A stretch of DNA of 64,000 nucleotides, taken from contig NZ_KB911593.1 of assembly GCF_000383615.1 (NCBI RefSeq), positions 1 to 64,000 of the forward strand, read 5' to 3'. Under the pieces are notes generated by a model. That model saw nothing but the letters and a program-made list of their open reading frames with translations. It was not told the DNA's origin and searched no databases. Positions 15,614-23,579 of this stretch are shown here, one piece after another; the first letter of the stretch is position 1, and every line of letters starts with the position of its first letter. Source of the DNA: Streptomyces canus 299MFChir4.1 (GTDB taxonomy: Bacteria > Actinomycetota > Actinomycetes > Streptomycetales > Streptomycetaceae). A program made the translations under genes and the position numbers.

Positions 15614-17691
15614 TGCGGGCCTCCTGCGGGCTTGTCGGGGGTGGGGGGGTCGGGGGTGGAGGGCTTGTCCGGGGCCGGGTTCTCGGGAGCCGAGTTCTTG
15701 GCGGCGGGGTTCTCGGGAGCCGGGGCAGTGGGGTCGGGGTTCGGGCCCGCGTCTTCGGGGCGGTCGGAGGACTGGGAGTCCTCGGGAGCCTCAGGAACTT
15801 CGGAAGTCCGGGACCGCTCGGGAGTCTGGGGCCACTCGGGGGTCTGGGGCCGCTCCGGGGCCTTGGACTTCTCTACGGTCGGGGATTCCTCTGAGGTCGT
15901 GGACTCTTCGGAGGTCGTGGACTCTTCGGAGGTCGGCTCCACGGAAGGCGTCGGCGGCTCCTCCCCTACCTCGGGGCCTGCGGAAGCCCTGGGCTCTTCG
16001 GCAGCCGCGAGGTCTTCCGGGGCCACGACTCCAGCATCCCGGGGCTTCTCGGTGGTCTTGCGCACCTCGGGCTCCTCAGGACGCTCAGAGGGTCCGGAAG
16101 GTCCGGTGTCCTCAGGTGTGGGAGGCCGCTTCGGTTCCGGGGCGTCGAAGGCCGGGCGGGCGTGGTGCCATGGTGCGTCCGGGCTGCGAGGGGTCGCGGG
16201 AGGCTTCGGCGGGGCGGGGCTCTGGCCGGCCTCGTTGATCGACGGCCCGGAGCCGGTCGCGGTGGGCCTCTGACTCGCGGAACCGCCCGAGGCGGTACGT
16301 GCCCGACGGGGCCCGGCCGGGACACCGCCCGCCGCCGCTCCCGGGGACTGCGCTGCTGGCGCATCGGGCGCCGAGGCGTTGGAAGCAGATGTGGGTGCAT
16401 CAGGCGCCCGGGTCTCCGACTCGGGTGCAGGTGATCCCTTTGCCGGGGCATCCGGCGAGGACGCGGGCAAGCCCGTTGACGGAGCCTCCGCCTCGGGTGC
16501 GCCGTCGGCCGGGGTTGCCGAACCGGCACCGGCCCCGGCACCGGCCCCGGTGTCGTCAACTCCTGGTGCCGTCTGGCTGGCGGAGCCCTGTGCAGCGGTA
16601 CGCGTACGCCGAGGCACAGCGGTCGCTGAGGTTGCGGCAGCATCCTCCGTCGCCCCGGGCGCAGTCTGGCTCGCCGAGCCCTCGGCCGGCGTGCGCGCAC
16701 GCCGTGGGCCGGCCCCCGCGGTCCCAGCGGCACCCGCAGTCCCAGCGGCACCCGAGGCCGCAGGGGCCTCCGCCTGACTCGCGGAGCCCTCGGCCGCCGT
16801 ACCTACCCGGCGTGGAGCGGTCCCCGACGCGTCCGCCGTGCCCGCGCTCCCAGACGCTTCCGCCTGACTCGCCGACCCCTCCGCAGCCGAACGCGCCCGA
16901 CGCGGACCAGTCCGCGCCACATCCGCAACACCCGCAGCGCCTGCCGCACCCGGGGCGCCCGCCGCCCCAGACGCCTCTGCCTGACTCGCCGACCCCTCCG
17001 CCGCCGAGCGTGCCCGGCGGGCCGGGCGGTCGGCTGCGGGTGGGCGTTCTCCGGGGGTGCGGGTGGGGCGTTCGCCCGGGGTGCGGGCTGGGCCGCGCGT
17101 CGGGCGGGTGGGGGCCGGGGGGAGTTGGCCCTTCAGGGGGCCCCATTCGTTCGGGTCGGGGACTCCTGGGGGGAGCATCTGGCGGCGCTTGGGGCCGCCG
17201 TGTTCGGACTCGCCCGGTTCCTTGGCGCCGGGCCAGGCCTTGGCGACGCGGGCGGCCAGGACGAAGTCCTTGCGGAGGGGGTGGCCCTCGAAGGTCTCCG
17301 GCAGCAGGAGGTGGTCCAGGGAGGGGTGGCCCTCGAAGGTGACGCCGAACATTTCGTGGGTCTCGCGCTCGTGCCAGGCGGCGCCCGCGTAGATGTCGAC
17401 GGCGGTGGGCAGCACCGGCGTGTCGTGGGAGATCGTCGTGCGCAGGAGCAGGCGTCGTACCGGGGCGAGGGCCGCCACGTGGGCGGCCACGCGGAAGCCG
17501 GTGCCGGGTTCGTCGACGGCGCTGAGCCAGTCGAAGTAGGTGCAGCCCAGTTCGTCGCGGGCGACGCGCAGTGCGGTGAGCCAGGTCGTGGGCGGGACGT
17601 CCACCGTGAGGATCTCGTAGGACTCCTCGGCAGTGGCCTCGGCGCCGAAGAGTTCCTCGGCGGGGGCGGGGAGCCAGCCGACGGCGGTCAC
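15610..17691 (-). CDS. nuoC: NADH-quinone oxidoreductase subunit C with 500-residue low-complexity tail
   Basis: Only about the first 180-190 of 693 residues are a NuoC (30 kDa) domain. It runs from the N-terminus through ELGCTYFDWLSAVDE and ends HERETHEMFGVTFEGHPSLDHLLLPETFEGHPLRKDFVL, the complete family signature (ERExxDMFGxxFxGHPxLxRxLLPxxxxGxPLRKDY). The remainder is disordered: RPTRTPGERP runs, six copies of a PRRAR(S/T)AAEGSASQ motif between residues 215 and 480, then Pro/Glu/Ser-rich sequence with TSEESTTSEES. NuoC normally pairs with NuoD, which this operon lacks. The tail is in frame with the domain and with nuoH coupling, so it is not an annotation artefact. Confidence 0.9.
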   Translation of the reverse strand: MTAVGWLPAPAEELFGAEATAEESYEILTVDVPPTTWLTALRVARDELGCTYFDWLSAVDEPGTGFRVAAHVAALAPVRRLLLRTTISHDTPVLPTAVDIYAGAAWHERETHEMFGVTFEGHPSLDHLLLPETFEGHPLRKDFVLAARVAKAWPGAKEPGESEHGGPKRRQMLPPGVPDPNEWGPLKGQLPPAPTRPTRGPARTPGERPTRTPGERPPAADRPARRARSAAEGSASQAEASGAAGAPGAAGAAGVADVARTGPRRARSAAEGSASQAEASGSAGTADASGTAPRRVGTAAEGSASQAEAPAASGAAGTAGAAGTAGAGPRRARTPAEGSASQTAPGATEDAAATSATAVPRRTRTAAQGSASQTAPGVDDTGAGAGAGAGSATPADGAPEAEAPSTGLPASSPDAPAKGSPAPESETRAPDAPTSASNASAPDAPAAQSPGAAAGGVPAGPRRARTASGGSASQRPTATGSGPSINEAGQSPAPPKPPATPRSPDAPWHHARPAFDAPEPKRPPTPEDTGPSGPSERPEEPEVRKTTEKPRDAGVVAPEDLAAAEEPRASAGPEVGEEPPTPSVEPTSEESTTSEESTTSEESPTVEKSKAPERPQTPEWPQTPERSRTSEVPEAPEDSQSSDRPEDAGPNPDPTAPAPENPAAKNSAPENPAPDKPSTPDPPTPDKPAGGPQ
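16255..17035 (-). repeat. in-frame degenerate repeats in the nuoC tail
   Basis: Six imperfect copies of a roughly 45-base unit encode PRR-x-R-(S/T)-A-x-x-GSASQ. They begin (plus-strand CTGACTCGC-type start of each) near 16268, 16568, 16664, 16772, 16861 and 16978. The last two are almost identical at DNA level (GACTCGCCGACCCCTCCGC), whereas the spacers vary in length and are Ala/Gly/Pro-rich. Spacing is uneven (about 90-300 bases), so it grew by local duplication rather than as a clean tandem array. Confidence 0.8.
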
Positions 17692-18398
17692 TGGGCGTCC
17701 CCCTCACCCGGACTCGGCGAACCCGGACTCGGCGAACCGGGAGTCGGCGAACCGGCAGTCGGCGAACCCGGAGTCGGCGCCGGCGGCCTGACCAGCCCGC
17801 TCTGCAGCGCAGCCGTCGACGGGCGGGTCGTGGGCGTCCCGTACCGCTCCCCCAGCGACTCCCTCGCGATCTTCTCCTGGAGCTTCAGGATTCCCTGGAG
17901 CAGGGCCTCGGGGCGGGGCGGGCAGCCGGGGACGTAGACGTCGACGGGGATGATCTGGTCGACGCCCTTGGTGACGGAGTAGGAGTCCCAGTAGGGGCCC
18001 CCGCAGTTGCTGCACGCGCCGAAGGAGATGACGTACTTCGGCTCCGGCATCTGCTCGTACAGGCGCTTCACCGCGGGCGCCATCTTGTCCGTGACCGTGC
18101 CGGAGACGACCATCAGGTCGGCCTGGCGCGGGCCCGGGGCGAAGGGGATGACACCGAGGCGGATGAAGTCGTGGCGGGCCATGGACGCGGCGATGAACTC
18201 GATGGCGCAGCAGGCGAGACCGAAGTTGAAGACCCACAGGGAGTACCGGCGGCCCCAGTTGAGGATCACCTTCATCGGCTCGGGGGCGAGGCGGGCGAGG
18301 GCGCCCAGCCGCTTCGGCTCCGGGAGCAGAACGGGCTCCGTGGCGCCGGAGTCGGCCGGTGAGCCGGCAGCGGTGTCGGCCGCGTGGTTCACGTCCAT
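17688..18398 (-). CDS. nuoB: NADH-quinone oxidoreductase subunit B ([4Fe-4S] N2)
   Basis: NuoB holds the terminal cluster N2 that reduces quinone. The protein has 236 residues from ATG 18398. All four ligands are present: the tandem Cys pair in FNFGLACCAIEF, CSNCGGPYWDSY, and YVPGCPPRPEALL. The N-terminal 25 residues and the C-terminal 30 (SGLVRPPAP then PGSPTAGSPTPGSPSPGSPSPGEG) are low-complexity. The C-terminal repeat is a GSPTP/GSPSP pentapeptide encoded by near-identical 15-base units around 17700-17770. The start overlaps nuoA by 10 bases and the stop overlaps nuoC by 4. Confidence 0.95.
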   Translation of the reverse strand: MDVNHAADTAAGSPADSGATEPVLLPEPKRLGALARLAPEPMKVILNWGRRYSLWVFNFGLACCAIEFIAASMARHDFIRLGVIPFAPGPRQADLMVVSGTVTDKMAPAVKRLYEQMPEPKYVISFGACSNCGGPYWDSYSVTKGVDQIIPVDVYVPGCPPRPEALLQGILKLQEKIARESLGERYGTPTTRPSTAALQSGLVRPPAPTPGSPTAGSPTPGSPSPGSPSPGEGDAQ

Positions 18399-18811
18399 AC
18401 CAGGACACCCTTCTTGTACGCGTACAGCAGCCCCACGGCGAGGAAGCCGAGGAAGATGAACATCTCGACGAGGGTGGTCGCGCCGTAACCGGGGGCCGCG
18501 AAGATCGTGGCCCAGGGGAACAGGAAGATCGAGTCGACGGCGAAGATGACGTAGAGGAAGGCGTAGACGTAGTAGCGGACCTGGGTGTGGGCCCAGCCCT
18601 CGCCGACGGGGTCGACTCCGCACTCGTAGGTCAGGAGCTTCTCGGGGGTCGGGACCACGGGTCGCAGCAGCCGGCCGGCGCCGAAGGCGACCGCGACGAA
18701 CAGCACGCCGACGACGGCGAGCAGTCCGACGACCGAGTACGACTGGAAGTAGTCCGCCGCGACGACGGTCGGATCGACGACGGTTGCATCGACGACGGTC
18801 GGTTCCGGCAC
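18389..18811 (-). CDS. nuoA: NADH-quinone oxidoreductase subunit A
   Basis: This first gene of the operon encodes 140 residues from GTG 18811, with GAGGGGC upstream. The protein has three helices. LLTYECGVDPVGEGWAHTQVRYYVYAFLYVIFAVDSIFLFPWA is the diagnostic loop and helix 2 of NuoA (YECGxxPxGxxxxxFxxRFYxxALLFLIFDVExxFLYPWA), with the usual Asp/Glu here as AVDS. The N-terminus has a small VVDATVVDPTVV repeat. The loop Cys (YECG) that switches exposure between active and deactive states in other complexes is kept. Confidence 0.94.
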   Translation of the reverse strand: MPEPTVVDATVVDPTVVAADYFQSYSVVGLLAVVGVLFVAVAFGAGRLLRPVVPTPEKLLTYECGVDPVGEGWAHTQVRYYVYAFLYVIFAVDSIFLFPWATIFAAPGYGATTLVEMFIFLGFLAVGLLYAYKKGVLVWT

Positions 18812-18833
18812 GTCCGCCCCTCGCTCCCTGTGT

Positions 18834-18869
18834 GAACACGCTGAACACGTTGAAGACGCTGAACACCAC
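18834..18869 (-). repeat. four 9-base direct repeats upstream of nuoA
   Basis: The plus strand reads GAACACGCT, GAACACGTT, GAAGACGCT and GAACACCAC in direct succession (18834-18869), 23 bases before the nuoA start codon. A head-to-tail array of nonamers in the 5' leader of a ten-gene operon, opposite a two-component locus, is a candidate binding site for a regulator such as the nearby response regulator. The divergent interval 18812-19034 must also hold the promoters of both units, but I see no clear -35/-10. Confidence 0.6.
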
Positions 18870-19034
18870 TGTTCGACGATCTGTACGCACGGGAGTCTAG
18901 GCCCTGATAAAGAGACGGTAAGCAGCCCGTCACCCGAGGAAAGCCGGCCGAAAGGCCAAGGTGGGGTTTTCCCCAGCAAGCCGCGGCGGTCCGCCTCATG
19001 GCGCGCGGCCGTCTCGCGCGGCACGCTAGCCCAT

Positions 19035-20258
19035 ATGACCGAACGCCACTCGTCCCCGAGCCGTGCCGTGACCACCGGCAGACACGGCGGAACCGACGAC
19101 GGCCGGCCGCCGCCGGCCCGTATCGCCTTCGACGCGCACACCTGGAAGGAGATCACGCATCTCCTGGCGAATCTCCCGGTGTCGATCCTCGGCTTCGTCT
19201 ACGTCGTGACAGTGCTCTTCACCGGCTTCTGGCTGACCGTCACCGTGATCGGGTTCCCGCTGCTCGCGGCGGGTCTGCTGGGCGCGCGGCAGCTGGGCAA
19301 ACTGGAACGGGCCCGGGCCCGGGCGCTGCTCGGGGTGCGGGTGGACGAACCGAGCCCCCTGCCGTGGCGCACCAAGAACGGCGGCACCGGCTTCTTCGCC
19401 CAGCTGTGGATGGGGGTGAAGGATCCGGTGGGCTGGCGGACGGTGCTGTACGACTTCATCCGGCTGCCCTGGGGTGTGCTCACCTTCACCATCACGCTGA
19501 CCTCGTTGTTCGTGCTGTGGCCGGTGCTGCCGTTCATCGCGCGGGGCCTGACCAACGTCGACCGGGCGATGGTGCGCGGTCTGCTGTCGCCCTCCGACGA
19601 GCTGGAACGGCGTATCGCGGAACTGGAGTCGGACCGCGGGGTCGTGGTGGACGCGGCCGCGTCCGACCTGCGGCGCATCGAGCGCGATCTGCACGACGGG
19701 GCGCAGGCCCGGCTGGTCAACCTGGCCATGGGCCTCGGCCTCGCGAAGGAGAAGCTCCTGGAGGACCCGGAGTACGCGCAGGCGATGGTCGCGGAGGCGC
19801 ACGGCGAGGTGAAGCTGGCGCTCCAGGAGCTGCGGGATCTGGCGCGGGGCATCCATCCCGCCGTACTGACGGACCGGGGGCTCGACGCTGCCCTCTCCTC
19901 GGTCGCCTCGCGCTGCACGGTCCCGGTGAAGGTGACCGCCGACCTCGACGCGCGACCGGTCCAGGCGATCGAGGGGATCGCCTACTTCACCGTCTCGGAG
20001 CTGCTCCAGAACATCAGCAAGCACAGTGGGGCGCGGTCGGCGTCGGTCGACGTGTGGCGGGCGGAGGACCGGCTGCTCATCCAGGTGTGGGACGACGGCC
20101 GCGGCGGCGCCCGGCTCGACGGCGGCACCGGGATGCGCGGGCTCGCGGAGCGCCTTGACGCGGTCGACGGACTGTTCGTCATCGACTCCCCGCCGGGCGG
20201 CCCGACGGTCGTCACGGCGGAGCTGCCGTGGCGGGACCGGGTCCCGGAGCGGTCGTAG
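19035..20258 (+). CDS. sensor histidine kinase, NarL-partner type (first of tandem pair)
   Basis: This 407-residue membrane kinase starts at ATG 19035. A putative-sensor membrane domain covers residues about 30-180: two hydrophobic pairs around LPVSILGFVYVVTVLFTGFWLTVTVIGFPLLAAGLLGARQLG and FIRLPWGVLTFTITLTSLFVLW. The dimerisation/phosphoacceptor helix LRRIERDLHDGAQARLVNLAM follows (HisKA_3, His about 220), then a HATPase_c domain with ELLQNISKHSGARSASVDV (N box), DDGRGGARLDGGTGMRGLAERL (G1/G2) and GGPTVVTAELPW. No periplasmic domain is present, so the signal is likely sensed in or at the membrane, possibly redox or proton-motive state given the nuo operon opposite. Confidence 0.93.
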   Translation: MTERHSSPSRAVTTGRHGGTDDGRPPPARIAFDAHTWKEITHLLANLPVSILGFVYVVTVLFTGFWLTVTVIGFPLLAAGLLGARQLGKLERARARALLGVRVDEPSPLPWRTKNGGTGFFAQLWMGVKDPVGWRTVLYDFIRLPWGVLTFTITLTSLFVLWPVLPFIARGLTNVDRAMVRGLLSPSDELERRIAELESDRGVVVDAAASDLRRIERDLHDGAQARLVNLAMGLGLAKEKLLEDPEYAQAMVAEAHGEVKLALQELRDLARGIHPAVLTDRGLDAALSSVASRCTVPVKVTADLDARPVQAIEGIAYFTVSELLQNISKHSGARSASVDVWRAEDRLLIQVWDDGRGGARLDGGTGMRGLAERLDAVDGLFVIDSPPGGPTVVTAELPWRDRVPERS

Positions 20259-20266
20259 CACCAGGG

Positions 20267-20297
20267 GAAGAAGGGGTGGGGAAAACCCCCCTTCCAA
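20267..20297 (+). terminator. possible terminator between the two kinase genes
   Basis: GGAAGAAGGGGTGGGG is followed by AAAA and CCCCCCTTCC, a G/C stem with one bulge and an A4 loop, about 10 bases after the first kinase stop. No U run follows, so termination may be partial. Confidence 0.4.
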
Positions 20298-20391
20298 GAG
20301 GCCGACGGCCTCCATGGTCCGTTGAGCTGCGGCCCAGCAGGGTGGAGCTACGACACCACAGGCGCGGGACGAGAGAAGAAGGACGACGTCG

Positions 20392-21735
20392 ATGGCCACG
20401 GACTACGGGTACGACAGTGGGCTCGGGTTCCCCGAGACAGTACGGCGGCACCGGGTGCCGGCCGGGCTGCGGGCGCCGTTCGAGGGGCGGACCTGGCGGG
20501 AGTTCGGCTATGTGCTGCTGAGCCTGCCGATCAGCATCGTGATGTTCACGTACGCCGTCACGATGATCTCGCTCGGCGCGGGCCTCCTCGTGACCTTCCT
20601 CGGGATTCCGGTCTTCGCGGCCGGGCTCGCCGGGTGCCGTGGGCTCGGGGCGCTGGAGCGGGCGCGGGCGCGGGGGCTGCTGGGTCTCGAGGTCGGCGAT
20701 CCGGAGCCGCTCAGGGTGCGCAAGTCCGGGTTCATGGCGTGGATCGGGGCGGTGCTCAAGAGCGGGACGGCGTGGCGGACGCTGCTGTACTCCGTGGTGC
20801 ACCTGCCGTGGGCGATCTTCTCGTTCGCCGTCGCGGTGAACTTCTGGGTGTACGGCTGGGCGCTGCTGACGTATCCGCTGTGGTTCTGGGTCTTCCCGGC
20901 GTACGTCGGTCAGGACGGGCTTCAGCTCTACGGCGACGAGACCCACCACGTCTATCTGAACAACCCGTTCGAGATCGGCGTGACCGCGCTGGTGGGGCTG
21001 TTGTTCACGCTGGCCACGCCGTGGATCGTACGGGCGTTGACGACGGTGGACCGGGTGATGGTGCACGGGCTGCTGGGGCCGACCCGGCTGTCGGCGCGGG
21101 TGGTGGAGCTGGAGTCGGACCGGGGGGTCGTGGTGGATACGGCGGCCGCGGATCTTCGTCGGATCGAGCGGGATCTGCACGATGGTGCGCAGGCTCGGCT
21201 GGTGGCGCTGGCCATGGATCTGGGGCTGGCCAAGGAGAAGCTCACGGAGGATCCCGCGGCGGCGGCGCGGATGGTGGACGAGGCGCACGGCGAGGTGAAG
21301 ACGGCGCTCCAGGAGCTGCGGGATCTGGCGCGGGGGATCCACCCGGCGGTGCTGACCGACCGTGGTCTTGACGCGGCGCTGTCGGCGGTGGCCTCTCGGT
21401 GCACGGTGCCGGTGCAGGTGGAGGTGGATCTACCGGCCCGGCCGGCGCCGGCGATCGAGGGGATCGCGTACTTCACGGTGTCCGAGCTGCTGCAGAACAT
21501 CAGCAAGCACTCCCGGGCGACGTTCGCCGCGGTGGATGTGTGGCGGGTGGAGAACCGGCTCATGCTGCAGGTCGTGGACAACGGGGTGGGCGGAGCCGAC
21601 GTGTCCTCCGGGTCCGGCCTCACGGGGCTCGCGGAACGCCTGGACGCGGTGGACGGCATCCTGGTCGTCGACTCCCCCGTCGGCGGACCCACCCGGGTGA
21701 CGGCGGAGCTGCCTTGGCGGAGCGAGCGGGTGTGA
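20392..21735 (+). CDS. sensor histidine kinase, paralogue of the upstream gene
   Basis: The product is 447 residues from ATG 20392 with GAGAAGAAGGACG upstream. It has the same architecture as the preceding kinase: membrane sensor domain (LSLPISIVMFTYAVTMISLGAGLLVTFLGIPVFAAGLAG), HisKA_3 helix (IERDLHDGAQARLVALAMDLGLAKEKL, His about 263) and HATPase_c (ELLQNISKHSRATFAAVDVW, DNGVGGADVSSGSGLTGLAERL). From the phosphoacceptor helix onward the two proteins are very similar. The sensor domains diverge, and this one has about 45 extra residues with FPAYVGQDGLQLYGDETHHVYL between membrane segments, probably an exposed loop. Two kinases beside one regulator suggests heterodimers or two inputs. Confidence 0.93.
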   Translation: MATDYGYDSGLGFPETVRRHRVPAGLRAPFEGRTWREFGYVLLSLPISIVMFTYAVTMISLGAGLLVTFLGIPVFAAGLAGCRGLGALERARARGLLGLEVGDPEPLRVRKSGFMAWIGAVLKSGTAWRTLLYSVVHLPWAIFSFAVAVNFWVYGWALLTYPLWFWVFPAYVGQDGLQLYGDETHHVYLNNPFEIGVTALVGLLFTLATPWIVRALTTVDRVMVHGLLGPTRLSARVVELESDRGVVVDTAAADLRRIERDLHDGAQARLVALAMDLGLAKEKLTEDPAAAARMVDEAHGEVKTALQELRDLARGIHPAVLTDRGLDAALSAVASRCTVPVQVEVDLPARPAPAIEGIAYFTVSELLQNISKHSRATFAAVDVWRVENRLMLQVVDNGVGGADVSSGSGLTGLAERLDAVDGILVVDSPVGGPTRVTAELPWRSERV

Positions 21736-21772
21736 CGGGGGCGGTGTGAGGACTGAGGGTGAGTGAGGGGTG

Positions 21773-21807
21773 AGGGGCGGTGGGGTGTTGTCACCCTCAC
21801 CGCCCCT
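21773..21807 (+). terminator. terminator after the second sensor kinase gene
   Basis: The arms AGGGGCGGTGGGGTG and CACCCTCACCGCCCCT enclose TTGT, giving a nearly perfect 15-bp stem with one mismatch, 38 bases after the stop codon. It separates the kinases from the regulator gene 840 bases downstream. Confidence 0.7.
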
Positions 21808-21934
21808 TACTCATGCCCCTCCCCCAAGGGCGGTCGCCCCGCGCGGAGGGTTCGGCTGGGTGCCGGCCGTGGATGTGGAGGCTTTCGCTGCGGCGGGCGG
21901 AGGCTGATGGGGGCTACGCCCGGCGGGGGCCGGG

Positions 21935-22270
21935 CCGGAGCTGCGCCCGGGTCGGCGCTGGCCCCGGACCGGGCCGGAACCGCCGCCCGCTCGTGGCTGC
22001 ACCGCGCAGCCATCGAACCGCGCCGGGCCGAACCGCGCCTGAGCCGGACCAGAGCTGCACCCGGATCAGCGCTGGACCCCGACCAGACCGGAACCGCCAC
22101 CCGGCCGTGGCTGCACCGCGCAACCGTCGAACCGCGCCGGCTCCAACCGGGCCTGCGGCCTGGTCGTGGCTGTGCCGCGCCGAGGTCGGACCGCTGCGCA
22201 GAGGCCGGACCGCGCCGGGTCCGACCGGGCCTGCGGCCGGGCCAGGGCTGCGTCGCGCGGGGGCGGTGGG
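21935..22270. repeat. degenerate 114-bp GC-rich minisatellite
   Basis: Between the kinase and the regulator lie 909 bases (21736-22644) with no supportable gene. Two diverged copies of a 114-bp unit start near 21935 and 22049: compare GAGCTGCGCCCGGGTCGGCG at 21938 with GAGCTGCACCCGGATCAGCG at 22052, followed in both by GGAACCGCC and GTGGCTGCACCGCGCA. A third, more decayed series around GGGCCTGCGGCCxGGxC recurs near 22147 and 22228. Open frames cross it but encode only Arg/Pro/Ala-rich low-complexity sequence with no motif, so I treat it as non-coding. The interval 22280-22640 is also GC-rich without a gene. Confidence 0.65.
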
Positions 22271-22644
22271 AAGGCTGGGGCGTCGGGGCCGGCGGGGGCC
22301 GTGTCCCGCGGACTCTGCCCAAGGGCTCGGCCCCCTTGCCCAGGCCACCCCCGCAGGGCTTCGCTGCCGCCGTGCGCCCTCAGGCGCCGGGCCCTTCGCG
22401 ATAGGGCCGGCGCCCCGCGCAAAGTCAGGTGTCCCCACCCACCCCCAAGGGGGCCGCCGTCTTCCCCTCTGCCGCAAAACATGGCCGGATCTCGAGCATC
22501 ACCCCCCGTTCTCGGCTCTTTGTTCGGATTCCTGGGCCCGATTCCCGTGGCCCGCGCCCGCCCGCATCCGAATGCTGGAATGCTGGACTTGTCCAGCGAG
22601 TGGGCAGGCAGTGGGCTGGGGGGTCGAGAGTCGTGGAGGACAGG

Positions 22645-23304
22645 GTGCGGGTGGTCATCGCCGAGGATTCAGTGCTGCTGAGGGAGGGCCTGACCCGGTT
22701 GCTGACCGACCGCGGGCACGACGTCGTGGCCGGTGTGGGCGACGGAGAGGCACTGATCAAGACCATCGGTGAGCTGGACGCCCAGGGCGAGCTGCCCGAC
22801 GTCGTCGTCGCCGATGTGCGGATGCCTCCGACGCATACGGACGAGGGCGTGCGAGCCGCCGTACAACTGCGCAAGGCACATCCCGGACTCGGGGTACTCG
22901 TACTGTCGCAGTACGTGGAGGAGCGGTACGCCACCGAGTTGCTGGCCGGGTCCAGCCGCGGGGTGGGGTACCTGCTCAAGGACCGGGTCGCGGAGGTGCG
23001 TGAGTTCGTGGACGCGGTGGTGCGGGTGGCCGAGGGCGGCACCGCCCTCGACCCCGAGGTGGTCGCCCAGCTGCTGGGACGCAGCCGTAAGCAGGACGTG
23101 CTCGCCCATCTCACGCCCCGGGAACGGGAGGTCCTGGGACTCATGGCCGAGGGGCGCACCAATTCGGCGATCGCGCGGCAGCTCGTCGTGAGCGACGGGG
23201 CCGTGGAGAAGCACGTCAGCAACATCTTCCTGAAGCTCGGGCTGTCCCCGAGCGACGGGGACCACCGGCGGGTGCTGGCGGTGCTGACCTACCTGAACTC
23301 CTGA
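22645..23304 (+). CDS. NarL/LuxR-family response regulator
   Basis: This is a two-component transcription factor of 219 residues. GTG 22645 is chosen because GGAGGA lies at 22635-22640 and the protein then starts VRVVIAEDSVLLREGL as usual; GTG 22633 is a poorer alternative. The receiver domain has the acidic pair in AED, phospho-acceptor D57 in VVVADVRMPP, Ser in VLSQYV and Lys in YLLKDRV. The C-terminal LuxR helix-turn-helix is LTPREREVLGLMAEGRTNSAIARQLVVSDGAVEKHVSNIFLKLGL. It is the obvious partner for the two upstream kinases. Likely targets are nuoA, korA or its own locus, but that is inference. Confidence 0.94.
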   Translation: MRVVIAEDSVLLREGLTRLLTDRGHDVVAGVGDGEALIKTIGELDAQGELPDVVVADVRMPPTHTDEGVRAAVQLRKAHPGLGVLVLSQYVEERYATELLAGSSRGVGYLLKDRVAEVREFVDAVVRVAEGGTALDPEVVAQLLGRSRKQDVLAHLTPREREVLGLMAEGRTNSAIARQLVVSDGAVEKHVSNIFLKLGLSPSDGDHRRVLAVLTYLNS

Positions 23305-23307
23305 CCG

Positions 23308-23324
23308 TCTGACACCGTGTCAGA
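23308..23324. promoter_or_regulatory. palindrome TCTGACA-CCG-TGTCAGA upstream of korA
   Basis: A perfect 7-bp inverted repeat with a 3-base spacer begins four bases after the response-regulator stop and about 255 bases before korA. There is no U run, so a protein-binding site fits better than a terminator. The rest of 23325-23579 shows no gene. Confidence 0.4.
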
Positions 23325-23579
23325 TACGAGGACGGCGGTCGGCGGGCGGCACGGAGAAGCCGCCCGGGACCGAGAACCGGAGAACGACGAGGGAGCGTCT
23401 TCGAGGAAAGCGCCGGGGGGCGAGCAAATGATGACAAGTCAGTGCTTTGTAACGTCTCAAATCCACGTCCATCATGCGAATGGCCGAGGGAAGGCGACCC
23501 CTGCGGTCGTAGGGTTGATCCTGGGAAGGCCTGCGGGAAGGCCGCTCCCGAACAGCCGCCCAGAGGGAGGTCCAGTTCA

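Noticed and set aside
16255..17035. CRISPR array in the repeats of nuoC
   Set aside because: Copies are in frame, unevenly spaced, vary in sequence, and there are no cas genes; no CRISPR array was seen anywhere in the window.
18830..18850. TGTGAACACGCTGAACA as a Rex (redox) operator before nuoA
   Set aside because: The left half TGTGAAC fits, but the required inverted half TTCACA is missing; direct repeats explain the pattern better.
21763..22404. Open frame of about 210 codons over the minisatellite
   Set aside because: Encodes only Arg/Pro/Ala-rich repeats; frames on both strands are equally open, so it is a composition effect.
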